From: Microbispora hainanensis
GTDB lineage: Bacteria > Actinomycetota > Actinomycetes > Streptosporangiales > Streptosporangiaceae
Length of the DNA: 64,000 nucleotides
Assembly: GCF_006874475.1 (NCBI RefSeq)
Contig: NZ_VIRM01000001.1
Location: forward strand, 1-64,000
Reading direction: 5' to 3'
Below the pieces are notes generated by a model, which had not been told where the DNA came from, made no database searches, and was given only the letters and a program-made list of their open reading frames with translations. Shown piece after piece: positions 1-8,300 of the stretch. The position numbers were made by a program, and so were the translations under genes. The first letter of the stretch is position 1, and each line of letters begins with the position of its first letter.

Positions 1-981
1 CCACCCACGCGCTCACCCACGCCCACCCCCTCGCCCACTCCCACCCCCACGCGCTCACCCTCGCCGTCGCCCACGCCGTCGCCCACCGGCGGGAAGCCCA
101 CAGTGGCCGCCGACGGAACCGGCATATACCGGACCGTGCAGGCGGCGATCGACGCCGTGGCCTCGGGCAACTACAGCCGGAAAGTGATCACGATCAAGCC
201 GGGCACCTACCGGGAGATCGTCACGATCCCGGCCAACAAGCCGTACATCACGCTGGAGGGCCTCGGCTCGTCGCCCGGGGACGTCGTGATCGTCAACAAT
301 CACTACGCCGGAGGGAACGGCGGCACCTTCAACAGCGCCACCGCGTTCGTGAACGGCCACGACTCCGCCCTCACCAACCTGACGATCTCCAACGACTACG
401 CCGAGAACGGCACCACCGTCGACCAGCAGGCCGTCGCGCTGAACCTCAACGCCGACCGGGCGGTCCTGTCGAACGTCCGCCTGCTGGGCGACCAGGACAC
501 CTTCCTGATCAACGACTCCGCCCGCACCTACGTCAAGAGCTCCTACATCGAGGGCACCGTCGACTTCATCTTCGGCGGCGGCACCGCGGTTCTCGACGAC
601 TGTGACATCTACGAGAAGCGCAGCACCGGCGCCCCCGTCACCGCCGCCAGGACCGCCGCCGGCAAGACCTACGGCTTCCTCATCTACAAGTCCCACATCA
701 CCGGCGCGACCGGAAACACCACCCAGCTCGGCCGCCCGTGGGGGCCCGACGCCCAGGTCCTCTACCGGGAGTCGACGCTCAGCTCGACCATCAAGACCTC
801 GCAGCCCTGGACCGACATGTCCGGCAACTCGTGGAAGAACGCCCGCTTCTTCGAATACCGGAACACCGGCGCCGGCGCCACGGTGAACTCCAACCGACCG
901 CAGATGAGCGACTCCCAGGCGGCCGGCTACACCCCGCAGAAGTACCTGGCCGGATCAGACGGCTGGAACCCGATCGGCTGA
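1..981 (+). CDS. Pectinesterase (CE8), C-terminal part; 5' end outside window
   Basis: Demethylates pectin outside the cell, producing pectate and methanol. The reading frame is open from base 1, so the gene starts upstream of the window. The first 34 codons encode a Pro/Thr/Ser-rich linker of the kind that joins a catalytic domain to a carbohydrate-binding or other N-terminal module, which would be off-window. The catalytic beta-helix follows from about base 103. Visible CE8 motifs are GDQDTF (about 487-504), GTVDFIFG (about 553-576), carrying the two active-site Asp residues, and LGRPWG (about 727-744), carrying the substrate-contacting Arg. The catalytic domain looks complete through the TGA at 979-981. 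The GTG at 103 should not be taken as the start because the linker is in frame. The signal peptide cannot be seen. Family call is firm. Confidence 0.93.
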   Translation, partial: PPTRSPTPTPSPTPTPTRSPSPSPTPSPTGGKPTVAADGTGIYRTVQAAIDAVASGNYSRKVITIKPGTYREIVTIPANKPYITLEGLGSSPGDVVIVNNHYAGGNGGTFNSATAFVNGHDSALTNLTISNDYAENGTTVDQQAVALNLNADRAVLSNVRLLGDQDTFLINDSARTYVKSSYIEGTVDFIFGGGTAVLDDCDIYEKRSTGAPVTAARTAAGKTYGFLIYKSHITGATGNTTQLGRPWGPDAQVLYRESTLSSTIKTSQPWTDMSGNSWKNARFFEYRNTGAGATVNSNRPQMSDSQAAGYTPQKYLAGSDGWNPIG

Positions 982-1035
982 GCGCATTCGCTTCGCCCGC
1001 CGTCCGGGACCGCCGGATGACGACGACGTCGAGCG

Positions 1036-1431
1036 CTACGAGTCGGGTGTGCGCAGGTGACGGGTGTCCACCCGGTGTCCCGCCTCCTCCAAAACGGTGA
1101 CGGCTTCCTTGACCCTCGGCTCGGGCACGAGGACCAGGTCGGCGTGGAACGTCGAGGCGACGAACACCGGGATGGCCGCCTCGGCCAGCGGGCCCACGAC
1201 CGCCGCCAGCATGCCCGGGACGTCGAGCGCGTGTCCGGTGCCCCCGCCGTACAGGCCGATCCACCGCTCACCGGACCCCGTCGGCCAGGCCTCGCGGACC
1301 ACGGTGAGGCCCTCCGGGGCGCGCACGAGCGCGATCCAGTCGTCGTCTTCGGGGAACGTCGCCTGCGGAAGGTGCTGGACGGCGAACGCGGACGGCACGA
1401 TGCCGAGCTTCTGGGCGGCGGGTGAGGTCAT
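1036..1431 (-). CDS. ACT-domain protein (ACT_7/CASTOR-like)
   Basis: A 131-residue soluble protein of the small actinobacterial ACT-domain group. ACT domains normally bind amino acids or other small ligands and regulate a partner; the ligand here is unknown. The ACT-like features are the central WIALVRAPEGLTVVRE strand-turn and the C-terminal half with VFVASTFHADLVLV followed by a helix, ending in a VLEEAGH-type element. I chose ATG 1431; longer in-frame extension upstream reads through a repeat and is not protein-like. It lies 75 bp downstream of the DUF6461 gene on the same strand and may share its transcript. Nothing in the neighbourhood identifies a target enzyme. Confidence 0.8.
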   Translation of the reverse strand: MTSPAAQKLGIVPSAFAVQHLPQATFPEDDDWIALVRAPEGLTVVREAWPTGSGERWIGLYGGGTGHALDVPGMLAAVVGPLAEAAIPVFVASTFHADLVLVPEPRVKEAVTVLEEAGHRVDTRHLRTPDS

Positions 1432-1453
1432 GACACGTGTGTAGCAGAGCCCC

Positions 1454-1492
1454 CCGACAAGACACCCCGACAAGACAACCCGACAAGAAGCC
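1454..1492. repeat. Three tandem 13-bp units upstream of the ACT gene
   Basis: The unit ccgacaagac plus three variable bases occurs at 1454, 1467 and 1480. It occupies the spacer between the DUF6461 stop and the ACT-protein start, in the transcribed leader of the latter. Function unknown; it could simply be replication slippage. Confidence 0.7.
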
Positions 1493-1506
1493 CGTGACAC
1501 CGGCGC

Positions 1507-2160
1507 CTAGACCTGGGCCCACTCGGTGATGGGGGCGACCAGCAGCGGCCCGTCGAAGGAGCGCGGGGTGAGCGTCACCCCGGTGATCGTGGCGGCGAGC
1601 GCGAACGCCTTCGGCAGCGCGTCGTCCCAGCGCGTGTCCCAGGCCGCCTTGCCCGTCGTGGCGGCCAGCGGCAGCCCGGCTCTGCGCATCGGCTCCTTCA
1701 GCCGATCGGGGTCGCTGCCCCAGCGGTTGACCGACGCGTGCGGCGTGAAGGCGGTGACGATCTCCCCGTCTACGGCGTAGAGGAAGGCGTGCTCGCCGTA
1801 GTCGTGGCGTCCGACGGCCACGGCCTCGCACTCCTGGGCGAGGCGCGCCAGGTTGTCGCCCAGCGCGGTGTGCCAGCCACACGGCTCGATTGCAACGCTC
1901 CATTCGGCGATGTGGGTGATGCCGACATATCCGCCACCGTCGCCGCCGTCGGTCTCCTCGATGAACTCCGCGACCTCGTCGTGGAGTTCATCGAGGGTCA
2001 TCGAGCGGACCGCCGCCCCGGAGGGCTCGAAACGGGCCGCGACGTCGGCGGGCTCCACGCCATGGAAGAACGACACGCTGAAGACGTCACCCAGCGGGTT
2101 GTGCACGTTGTCCGTCGCGGGGGCCGTCAGCCACCGGAAGGGGGCGAGACGATCGGGCAC
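1507..2160 (-). CDS. DUF6461 domain protein
   Basis: A 217-residue cytosolic protein that matches in layout the actinomycete DUF6461 family, whose function is not known. Recognisable elements are the early FSVSFFHG segment, the acidic ELHDEVAEF region, the WSVAIEPCGW core, and the Cys/His-poor middle with a conserved-looking GSDPDRL element. No membrane segment or signal peptide is visible. The GTG at 2160 was chosen because GGGAG lies a few bases upstream; the longer ORF to 2373 has a basic N-terminus that looks like untranslated sequence. Members of this family often occur in multiple copies near regulators in Streptomyces-type genomes. The call is by overall resemblance. Confidence 0.72.
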   Translation of the reverse strand: MPDRLAPFRWLTAPATDNVHNPLGDVFSVSFFHGVEPADVAARFEPSGAAVRSMTLDELHDEVAEFIEETDGGDGGGYVGITHIAEWSVAIEPCGWHTALGDNLARLAQECEAVAVGRHDYGEHAFLYAVDGEIVTAFTPHASVNRWGSDPDRLKEPMRRAGLPLAATTGKAAWDTRWDDALPKAFALAATITGVTLTPRSFDGPLLVAPITEWAQV

Positions 2161-2327
2161 CTGGGCTCCCTTGGTCGTTTCGCGACATCGTGGCAGTCGC
2201 CGCCGACAAAAACCGGAGGCCGAGACCATTCGTCGCGTTTCTGTCATCCGGCAGCGGGACGCCGCCGACGTCAGGAGGATCGCGACGCGCTCCTGCAAGA
2301 GGCTTGGATCTTGCTTGACCCGCGCTC

Positions 2328-3932
2328 TTACGGCACGACGGTCGTGGAGACGAGCCGGTCGCGGGCGAAGCACAGGCGGTAGGCGCGGGCCGAATCGGTC
2401 GTCATCGTGTAGTAGACGCAGTCCTGGCCCGCCGGCGGAGCGGGAGCGCCGTCGGGCGCGCCGTCCCTGGTGAACACGGGAAGCCGCGACCGCAGGTCGT
2501 CGCGCGGCTCACCCGCCTTCAGCCCCTCGTACGCCGCCGGGTCGAGGACGGAGAACGACGAGCTGACGAAGCTCAGGGGGATCAGGAGCGCGAAGATCCC
2601 GGTCAGCACGGCCACGGGAATCCCGACCGCCTGCGCCAGCCGCAGCCGCACCCGCCGCCGCGCGAGGTCCAGCTCCCGGGCCGCCGTGGTCTCGCGCACG
2701 CCGAGGCCGGCCGCGGTGGGCGCCTGCTCGTGCGCCGCCCGGCTGCCGGTGACGGGCAGCTCGGCGGCGACCTCGAAACCCCCGCCGGGAGCCGGGCCGG
2801 CCCGCAGGACGCCGCCCGCCAGCCGCACCCGTTCCGCCAGGCCGACGAGCCCGGAACCACACGAGGCCACGCCCGTCGGGGCCGCCGCCGGAGCGGGGTC
2901 GTTGACCACTTCGAGGGTGACGACGCCGTCATCGAACCCGACCCGGACGCGTACGGTCGCGCCGGGGGCGTGTTTGGCGGCGTTCGTCAGGGCCTCCTGG
3001 AGCACGCGGCGTACGGCGAGCGCGGTCATCGGGGGCAGTCCGTCGATGACGCCGGCGTCGTGTGCCGCATGCTCGACGACGATCGGCACGCCGGAGTCGC
3101 GGGCGCGCTCGACGATCGTTTCGACGCTCTCCTCGCGTGGGGGTGCGCCGTCTTCGTCGTCCGCGCGCAGCACGCCGATGATCTCGCGGAGCCGCTCGGT
3201 CGAGGCGGCGGCGGCCTCACGCAGCTCGCGTACGGCCGCCTGCTGCCGCGGGTCGAGACCGGGGTCGAGCTCCAGGGCGCCGGCGCGCACCGCGAGGAGC
3301 GTCAGGTCGTGACCGAGCGAGTCGTGCATGTCGCCCGCGATGCGCGCCCTTTCCCGCAGGCGGGCCCGGTCGGCGACGGCCCGCTGCTCGCGTTCGAGCC
3401 GGTCGGCGAGCAGCCAGCCCGTACGGACCAGCTCGGCGTGCTGGCGTCGCCAGCGGCCCAGCAGCCAGGGCACCACGACCGCGAGCAGCAGCGTGACGAG
3501 CTGCGTCGGCCACCCCCACAGGTCGCGCAGGATGAGCCCGGACAACGGCAGTCCGGCGAGGGCGACGGCCGAGAAGAACCACAGCGCCGGACGGGCGCTC
3601 GCCATCCGGTGCCCGGCCAGGTAGCCGAAGACCACCAGCGCCGCCCACGTCCAGGACAGGGGGCCGAACATCTGCACGTCCAGGGCCAGGCTCACCGCGA
3701 CCGGGATGGCGAGCGCCGCCAGCGGCCACCGACGGCTCACCGCCGTGGCGGCCCCGAACAGGGGCACGGCCACGGCCGCCACGGCCATCCCCCGGGCGTC
3801 GCGGTCGTCGAGGGCCAGCGCGACGGGCGGCGCGCACACTGCCACCCACACCGCGAGCCACACTGCGAGCCACACCGCCGGTCGCAGCGCCGGTCGCGGC
3901 CCGAGGTCGAGCAGACGGGACGGCCGCGCCAC
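2328..3932 (-). CDS. NarL-type sensor histidine kinase with extra C-terminal membrane-anchored domain
   Basis: A 534-residue HisKA_3 kinase, the partner of the response regulator one base upstream (TGA-G-GTG junction at 3936-3930). Residues about 17-160 form five or six membrane helices. The dimerisation/phosphoacceptor motif RIAGDMHDSLGHDL places the phospho-His near residue 203. The ATPase domain has the N box ALTNAAKHAP (about 314-323) and a G box GSGLVGL (about 359-365). Unlike ordinary members, which stop after the ATPase near residue 400, this one continues with a further helix (about 437-457) and about 75 residues ending in a YYTM...AYRLCFARDRLV pattern that resembles SmpA/BamE-like lobes. 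That tail would lie outside the membrane. The signal sensed is unknown. Confidence 0.9.
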   Translation of the reverse strand: MARPSRLLDLGPRPALRPAVWLAVWLAVWVAVCAPPVALALDDRDARGMAVAAVAVPLFGAATAVSRRWPLAALAIPVAVSLALDVQMFGPLSWTWAALVVFGYLAGHRMASARPALWFFSAVALAGLPLSGLILRDLWGWPTQLVTLLLAVVVPWLLGRWRRQHAELVRTGWLLADRLEREQRAVADRARLRERARIAGDMHDSLGHDLTLLAVRAGALELDPGLDPRQQAAVRELREAAAASTERLREIIGVLRADDEDGAPPREESVETIVERARDSGVPIVVEHAAHDAGVIDGLPPMTALAVRRVLQEALTNAAKHAPGATVRVRVGFDDGVVTLEVVNDPAPAAAPTGVASCGSGLVGLAERVRLAGGVLRAGPAPGGGFEVAAELPVTGSRAAHEQAPTAAGLGVRETTAARELDLARRRVRLRLAQAVGIPVAVLTGIFALLIPLSFVSSSFSVLDPAAYEGLKAGEPRDDLRSRLPVFTRDGAPDGAPAPPAGQDCVYYTMTTDSARAYRLCFARDRLVSTTVVP

Positions 3933-3933
3933 C

Positions 3934-4608
3934 TCACGCCCTCCGGTCGAGCGGGCTCTCGGGCACGAGACCCGCCTCGTACGCCAGGATCGCGGCCTGG
4001 ACGCGGTTGCGGAGGCCGAGACGGGTGAGGATCTGGCTGACGTACCCCTTGACCGTGCCCTCGACGAGATGAAGGCGCCGGGCGATCTCGGCGTTGGACA
4101 GGGCGGCCCCGACCAGCGCGAGCACCTCGCGCTCGCGGTCGCCGAGCCCGTCCACGAGGGCGCGGGCGGCGGACTCCGTGCCGAGCGGGCGTTCCCGGAG
4201 GCGGGTGATGACCCGCCGCGTGACGGCGGGGGAGAGGTAGGCGCCACCTGCGGCGACGGCGCGGACCCCCGCGATCAGTTCGCGTGGGTCGCCCGACTTG
4301 AGGAGGAAACCGGACGCGCCGGAGCCGAGCGCGCTCGTCACGTAGTCGTCCTCGTTGAACGTCGTGAGCATCACGACGGCGACCTCGGGGAGGACCCGGC
4401 GCAGCTCCGCGGCGGCCCTGAGCCCGTCGAGCCGCGGCATCCGGATGTCGAGCAGGCAGATGGCGGGACGGTGCCGCAGGGCGAGCTCGACGGCCTCGTG
4501 CCCGTCGGCCGCCTCGGCGACGACCTCGATGTCCCCGGCCGTGGCCAGGATGCTCGCGATGCCGGCGCGGATCATCGCCTCGTCGTCCGCCAGCAGGACG
4601 CGGATCAT
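3934..4608 (-). CDS. NarL/FixJ-family response regulator
   Basis: A 224-residue two-domain regulator. The receiver domain has the acidic pocket LADDE at residues 6-10, the phosphoacceptor Asp near 54 (LLDIRMPRLDG) and the conserved Lys in LLKSGDP near 104. The C-terminal LuxR-type helix-turn-helix runs from LGDREREVLALV through EIARRLHLVEGTVKGYVSQIL. ATG 4608 is preceded by GGGGAAAA. The gene lies between the serine hydrolase (22 bp upstream) and the kinase (1 bp downstream), so the three form an operon. An inverted repeat 5' of the operon at 6292-6309 is a candidate autoregulatory site. The promoter targets cannot be told from sequence alone. Confidence 0.95.
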   Translation of the reverse strand: MIRVLLADDEAMIRAGIASILATAGDIEVVAEAADGHEAVELALRHRPAICLLDIRMPRLDGLRAAAELRRVLPEVAVVMLTTFNEDDYVTSALGSGASGFLLKSGDPRELIAGVRAVAAGGAYLSPAVTRRVITRLRERPLGTESAARALVDGLGDREREVLALVGAALSNAEIARRLHLVEGTVKGYVSQILTRLGLRNRVQAAILAYEAGLVPESPLDRRA

Positions 4609-4630
4609 CACTTTTCCCCTGCAATCCGGC

Positions 4631-6190
4631 CTATCGCGCTGTGTGGACTGATTGGTGTATTTCGCTCGCCCATGCGGGGACGCTACCAACGGTCCGTCGC
4701 CCGAGCCGTACGGCCTGGACGAGGCGGGCGGTGTGGACGAGGCGGGCGGCCACGACGGCGACGGCGGCCAGGCCCCCGGTGGCGGCCCAGATGTACAGCG
4801 CGAGCCAGACATAGGCGAGCTGGTCCAGCGTGCCCACCCGGTTGAGCAGCAGCCCGGCCAGCTCCGCCAGCCCGAGGAAGAACGCGACCGGCAGCGCGTA
4901 GGGGACCAGCCGCGCGACCGTCCGCCAGGCGCGCCGCCGCGCGCGACGGGCGGCCCAGCGACGGGAGCGCAGCACCCCGGTCAGGCCGAGGGCCAGGTTG
5001 AGCAGCGACAGACCGCCCAGCCAGGGGTCCGCCTGCGTGGTGAACGGCACGGCGTGCGCGTCGGGCCGTCCCTCGATCATGTCGACCAGGCCGTCGCTGA
5101 TGATCAGCGCGTCGTCGCCGGAGATCATCCCGGTATTGGTGACGACCGCGATGCCCCACCCGCTCGCGGGCAGGAGGGTCTGCGCCGAGTTGTGCGTGAG
5201 CAGCCAGCCGGTGTGCCGCAGCATCGGCGCCCCTCCGGCCGTCCGCTCGGCCGACCACCCCATGCCGTACGCGCTGCCGCCCGCACCGGACGGGGTCTGG
5301 GTGGCTGTGACGAGGTCCCGGGGAAGGGCGTCACCGTGGCCGTTCTGTGTGATCAGCCATCTGCCCAGGTCGTGGGCGGTGCTGACGACCCCGTAGGAGC
5401 CGTTGACGAACCACTTCGGATGCGCGCGCTCGATCAGCCGGCCGTACGCGCGGATGTATCCGGCGCCCGCGCCGGGCAGTTCCTCCGTGGTGTCCACCGT
5501 CCGCGTGGACGTCATGCCGAGCGGCCTGAACACCGTGGCGGCCATGAAGTCGGCGAAGGGCCTCCCCGACACCACCTCGGCCAGCCGCGCCGCGACCGCG
5601 TAGTTGGGGTTGTGATAGATCATCCGGGTGCCCGGCGCGGCGGCGAGCGGCGCGGTTCCGAGCATCGCGACGGCGTCCTTGAGGTCGTCCGGTGCGGGGA
5701 GCGTCAGCTCGGGGAAGGTCCGGTCGCTCATGCCCGAGGTCTGCTGGAGAAGCTGCCGCACGGTGATCTTTTCGGCCCGGGGATCGGCCATGGTGAACTC
5801 GGGCAGATAACGCCGCGCCGGCGCGTCGAGGTCGATCCTGCCCTGGCCGGCGAGGCGCAGCACCGCCAGGGCGGTGAACGACTTCGACAGCGAGGCGAGC
5901 GGCACGGGGGTGTCCGCGGTGATCGCCTCGCCGCCGGCCGTGTGACCGAGCCCGGCGGCGTACACGACCGTGTCGTCCTTGACGACCGTCACCACGGCGC
6001 CGGGCAGGTCCGTACGCCGCATGTAGTCGCGTACGTATCGGTCGACGGACTCCGCGGTCAGGCCGGGCCGCCCGTCCGGGGAGGGCGCCTGCGTCGTAGC
6101 CGCCACCGCCCCTGAACCTGTTATAAGCAGTCCCGTCGTGAGCAGCACACCGGCCAGGCCGATGGTCGCCGCGATCCCGCGCATGCGCAC
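4631..6190 (-). CDS. Beta-lactamase-family serine hydrolase, exported, with C-terminal membrane helices
   Basis: A 519-residue class C-like serine hydrolase of the esterase/D-Ala-D-Ala peptidase/penicillin-binding superfamily. It has a signal peptide (about residues 1-31), the nucleophile motif SLSK (Ser about 100, Lys about 103), the YHN motif (about 192-194) and an HTG motif near 326. After the catalytic domain, three or four hydrophobic helices (about 385-490) would anchor it in the membrane with the active site outside. GTG 6190 is preferred over ATG 6184 because GGAGGGG sits seven bases upstream of it. As first gene of an operon with a two-component system, it may be part of a cell-envelope stress or sensing unit. 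The substrate is not predictable. Confidence 0.88.
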   Translation of the reverse strand: MRMRGIAATIGLAGVLLTTGLLITGSGAVAATTQAPSPDGRPGLTAESVDRYVRDYMRRTDLPGAVVTVVKDDTVVYAAGLGHTAGGEAITADTPVPLASLSKSFTALAVLRLAGQGRIDLDAPARRYLPEFTMADPRAEKITVRQLLQQTSGMSDRTFPELTLPAPDDLKDAVAMLGTAPLAAAPGTRMIYHNPNYAVAARLAEVVSGRPFADFMAATVFRPLGMTSTRTVDTTEELPGAGAGYIRAYGRLIERAHPKWFVNGSYGVVSTAHDLGRWLITQNGHGDALPRDLVTATQTPSGAGGSAYGMGWSAERTAGGAPMLRHTGWLLTHNSAQTLLPASGWGIAVVTNTGMISGDDALIISDGLVDMIEGRPDAHAVPFTTQADPWLGGLSLLNLALGLTGVLRSRRWAARRARRRAWRTVARLVPYALPVAFFLGLAELAGLLLNRVGTLDQLAYVWLALYIWAATGGLAAVAVVAARLVHTARLVQAVRLGRRTVGSVPAWASEIHQSVHTAR

Positions 6191-6291
6191 CGTGTTTCCC
6201 CTCCGAGCTCTTTTCGGGCTCTTTCCGTTCGCAGGTCATGAACGGTAGGAGCGGCCGGAGGGGCGGCACATCGGGCGATCGGGAGGTCCTC

Positions 6292-6309
6292 ACCTGACTT
6301 TCGTCAGGT
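6292..6309. promoter_or_regulatory. Perfect 7-bp inverted repeat upstream of the hydrolase-RR-HK operon
   Basis: ACCTGAC-tttc-GTCAGGT lies about 100 bp 5' of the serine hydrolase start and 17 bp 3' of the DUF1992 gene. It could be a response-regulator operator for the operon or a small terminator hairpin for the DUF1992 gene; there is no U-run after it on the minus strand, which favours an operator. Confidence 0.45.
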
Positions 6310-6325
6310 CGCCGGCTTCGGTGGG

Positions 6326-6802
6326 TCAGCGGCGTCCGAACCACCGGAGGAAGGAGCGTCCCCGGCGCTTCTCGGGCGCGGGGGCGGGCTTCTTCTCGGC
6401 GACCGGATGAAGGGCGCGCCACTCGGCGGCGACCTCGTCCGCGTCGATGAGCGGCTGCACGACGGGCGGACCGGACAGGGGCTTGCGGTAGCTGTCGCGG
6501 ATCTTGTCGTTCATCTCCTCGACGATCCTGCGCGCCTCGGCCTCGGTGCGCGCGCCCAGCGCCTCCGCCCTCGCCTCCTCGGCCTCCTTGCGCAGCGCCA
6601 ATGTCCCCGGCAGCGGGAACGACAGGTTCTCCGCCTGCATCTTCTGCTTGATCCACCACATGTCGTCGTGGGGCTTGCCCTGACCGGGGATGGGCTTGCC
6701 TGCGCCCGGCAGGTCGTCGAACTCGCCACGCTCGGTGGCCTCGCGAATCTGCCGGTCGATCCACGACTCGAAGCTCACTCCGAGGGGCTTGCGTTCGGTC
6801 AC
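6326..6802 (-). CDS. DUF1992 (DnaJ-C28-like conserved domain) protein
   Basis: A 158-residue soluble protein. The N-terminal 70 residues carry the DUF1992 signature: ESWIDRQIREA, then GEFDDLPGAGKP and a WWIKQKM element. This domain is shared with mitochondrial DNAJC28, but no J domain is present and its biochemical role is not established. The middle is a charged helical region rich in Glu/Ala/Arg, and the C-terminus is Lys/Arg-rich and ends in SFLRWFGRR. GTG 6802 has GAGG upstream; the longer ORF to 6883 would add unlikely sequence. It lies 77 bp downstream of the oxidoreductase gene on the same strand. Confidence 0.85.
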   Translation of the reverse strand: MTERKPLGVSFESWIDRQIREATERGEFDDLPGAGKPIPGQGKPHDDMWWIKQKMQAENLSFPLPGTLALRKEAEEARAEALGARTEAEARRIVEEMNDKIRDSYRKPLSGPPVVQPLIDADEVAAEWRALHPVAEKKPAPAPEKRRGRSFLRWFGRR

Positions 6803-6879
6803 GGCCTCACCTCGCAATCCTCTTGCGAGGATAACTTCCGGTGTGGACGGCCCGGGGGCAGGGGTCAGGGCACCCCGGA

Positions 6880-7749
6880 TCAACGCCGCAGCAGGTCGAT
6901 CACCCCGGTGGTGCCCTCGTCGCCGTGGCCGTCCGCGAGCCGCCGCGCCATGAGAGCCATGAACGGCGTGAGCAGTTCGGGACTGACCTTCTGCTCCTCG
7001 GCCGTACGCAGCAGGGTCGCGTTGCCCCTGACCATCATCGCGAGGTTGGACGTGACGTCCCTCGTGTAGTCGCCGCTCTCCAGGTGCTCGGCCACCCCGT
7101 ACGCGTACGGGACCATCGCCTGCAGCCAGCCCACGACGAGGTCGGCGAACGCCTTTGGGGGGATCTCGTCCCGCACGAGCGCGAAGGCGTGCGTCACCCC
7201 CGCGAACATGCCCGTCATCGCGCTGAGCAGCGCCACGTCGTGGAGAGCGGCGAGCCCGGGGTCCTCACCGGTGTAGACGGTGGCGGCGGGTGCGGCCAGC
7301 GTGTCCGCGTGGGCCTCGAACACCGCCCGGGAGCCGCTGTAGAAGACGTACGCCCCGGAGCCCGGCACCCCGATCATGGGCGGGACCGCCATGATGCCGC
7401 CGTCCAGGAACCGGGCGCCGCGCCCCTGCGCCCAACGGGCTCGGGCGCGGGCCTCCTCCGGGGTGCCGGTGGTGAGGTCGACGAGGTCCTTGCCGGACAG
7501 GTCGGCGTCGGCGAGGGCGTCGTCCACCGAGGCGTGGTCGAGCAGGCAGACGACCACCAGGTCGCTCGCGGCCACGGCCCCGGCGGCGGTCGCGGCGACG
7601 CGGGCGCAGTCCATGGCCTCGGCCTTCCCCGGGGTGCGGTTCCAGACGGTCACGGGGTGCCCGGCGGCGAGCCAGGCACGGGCGAGCGCTCCGCCCATCG
7701 CTCCCAGCCCGAGAAGGGACAATGAAGGCTTTTCAGCGTTGTGAGTCAT
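6880..7749 (-). CDS. NADP-dependent beta-hydroxyacid dehydrogenase/imine reductase-like enzyme
   Basis: A 289-residue oxidoreductase of the 6-phosphogluconate/beta-hydroxyacid dehydrogenase superfamily. The N-terminal Rossmann fold begins with LLGLGAMGGALARAW (GxGxMG), followed by VWNRTPGK, a dinucleotide 2'-phosphate-binding type turn. The C-terminal helical half resembles that of actinomycete imine reductases: it has the DGGIMAVPPMIG segment in place of the classic GxxGxGxxxK catalytic stretch. Substrate is unknown; an imine or small ketoacid is most likely. ATG 7749 is used; it faces the HxlR regulator gene at 7847 across 97 bp containing a strong inverted repeat, so expression is probably controlled by that regulator. 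Confidence 0.85.
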   Translation of the reverse strand: MTHNAEKPSLSLLGLGAMGGALARAWLAAGHPVTVWNRTPGKAEAMDCARVAATAAGAVAASDLVVVCLLDHASVDDALADADLSGKDLVDLTTGTPEEARARARWAQGRGARFLDGGIMAVPPMIGVPGSGAYVFYSGSRAVFEAHADTLAAPAATVYTGEDPGLAALHDVALLSAMTGMFAGVTHAFALVRDEIPPKAFADLVVGWLQAMVPYAYGVAEHLESGDYTRDVTSNLAMMVRGNATLLRTAEEQKVSPELLTPFMALMARRLADGHGDEGTTGVIDLLRR

Positions 7750-7783
7750 GCCGATTAGGCTGGTCACGAGCCCCGGGAGGATC

Positions 7784-7809
7784 AAGTACGCACTTTGAAG
7801 TGGGTGCTT
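7784..7809. promoter_or_regulatory. Inverted repeat operator between HxlR and oxidoreductase genes
   Basis: AAGTACGCACTT-tg-AAGTGGGTGCTT: two 12-bp arms matching at 10 of 12 positions, centred in the 97-bp divergent intergenic region. Its size and position suit a winged-helix HxlR dimer controlling both genes. This is the best candidate operator of the pair. Confidence 0.7.
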
Positions 7810-7846
7810 ACCCCGGGGTGAGCAAGCAGCCAGGAGGGGATGGGCA

Positions 7847-8188
7847 ATGCGGGCCGCGCGGCGTCCGATAGCGTCCGAATGCGGGCTCGACGCGGCGATG
7901 GAGGTGATCGGCGGCAAGTGGAAGAGCTCGATCCTCTGGGCCCTTAACGAACGCCGATGCCGTTTCGGTGAGCTGCGCAGGATGCTCCCGGGCGTGACCG
8001 AGAAGGTGCTCGCCTCGCACCTGCGCGAGATGGAGGCCGACGGCATCGTGTGCCGCGAGGTGTTCGACGAGGTGCCGCCGCACGTCGAATACTCGCTGAC
8101 CCCGCTCGGCGTCGCGCTGAACGAGGCGCTGGCGGCGCTCGGCGCGTGGGGCCGGGACCACCTCCTCGGCGGCCGCGACGGTCACTGA
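7847..8188 (+). CDS. HxlR-family winged-helix transcriptional regulator
   Basis: A 113-residue DNA-binding protein. It has the family hallmarks: a Cys near the N-terminus (ASECGLDAAMEVIGGKWK), the recognition region RFGELRRMLPGVTEKVLASHLREME, and the wing with VPPHVEYSLTPLG. HxlR proteins respond to aldehydes, electrophiles or redox changes, often through the N-terminal Cys. The start ATG is preceded by AGGAGGGG. It is divergent from the imine-reductase-like gene, whose promoter overlaps the inverted repeat at 7784-7809, suggesting a local repressor with the oxidoreductase as its target. Confidence 0.93.
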   Translation: MRAARRPIASECGLDAAMEVIGGKWKSSILWALNERRCRFGELRRMLPGVTEKVLASHLREMEADGIVCREVFDEVPPHVEYSLTPLGVALNEALAALGAWGRDHLLGGRDGH

Positions 8189-8300
8189 CCCCCGCTCCGG
8201 CGACGGCGCGCGGGCACGTCCGACTCGGCGGGCACCCCGGACGTGCGCCGCTCCCTCGCAGCCGGTGACGATCGTGGACGGCCGGCCGGCGGTCCGGGTT

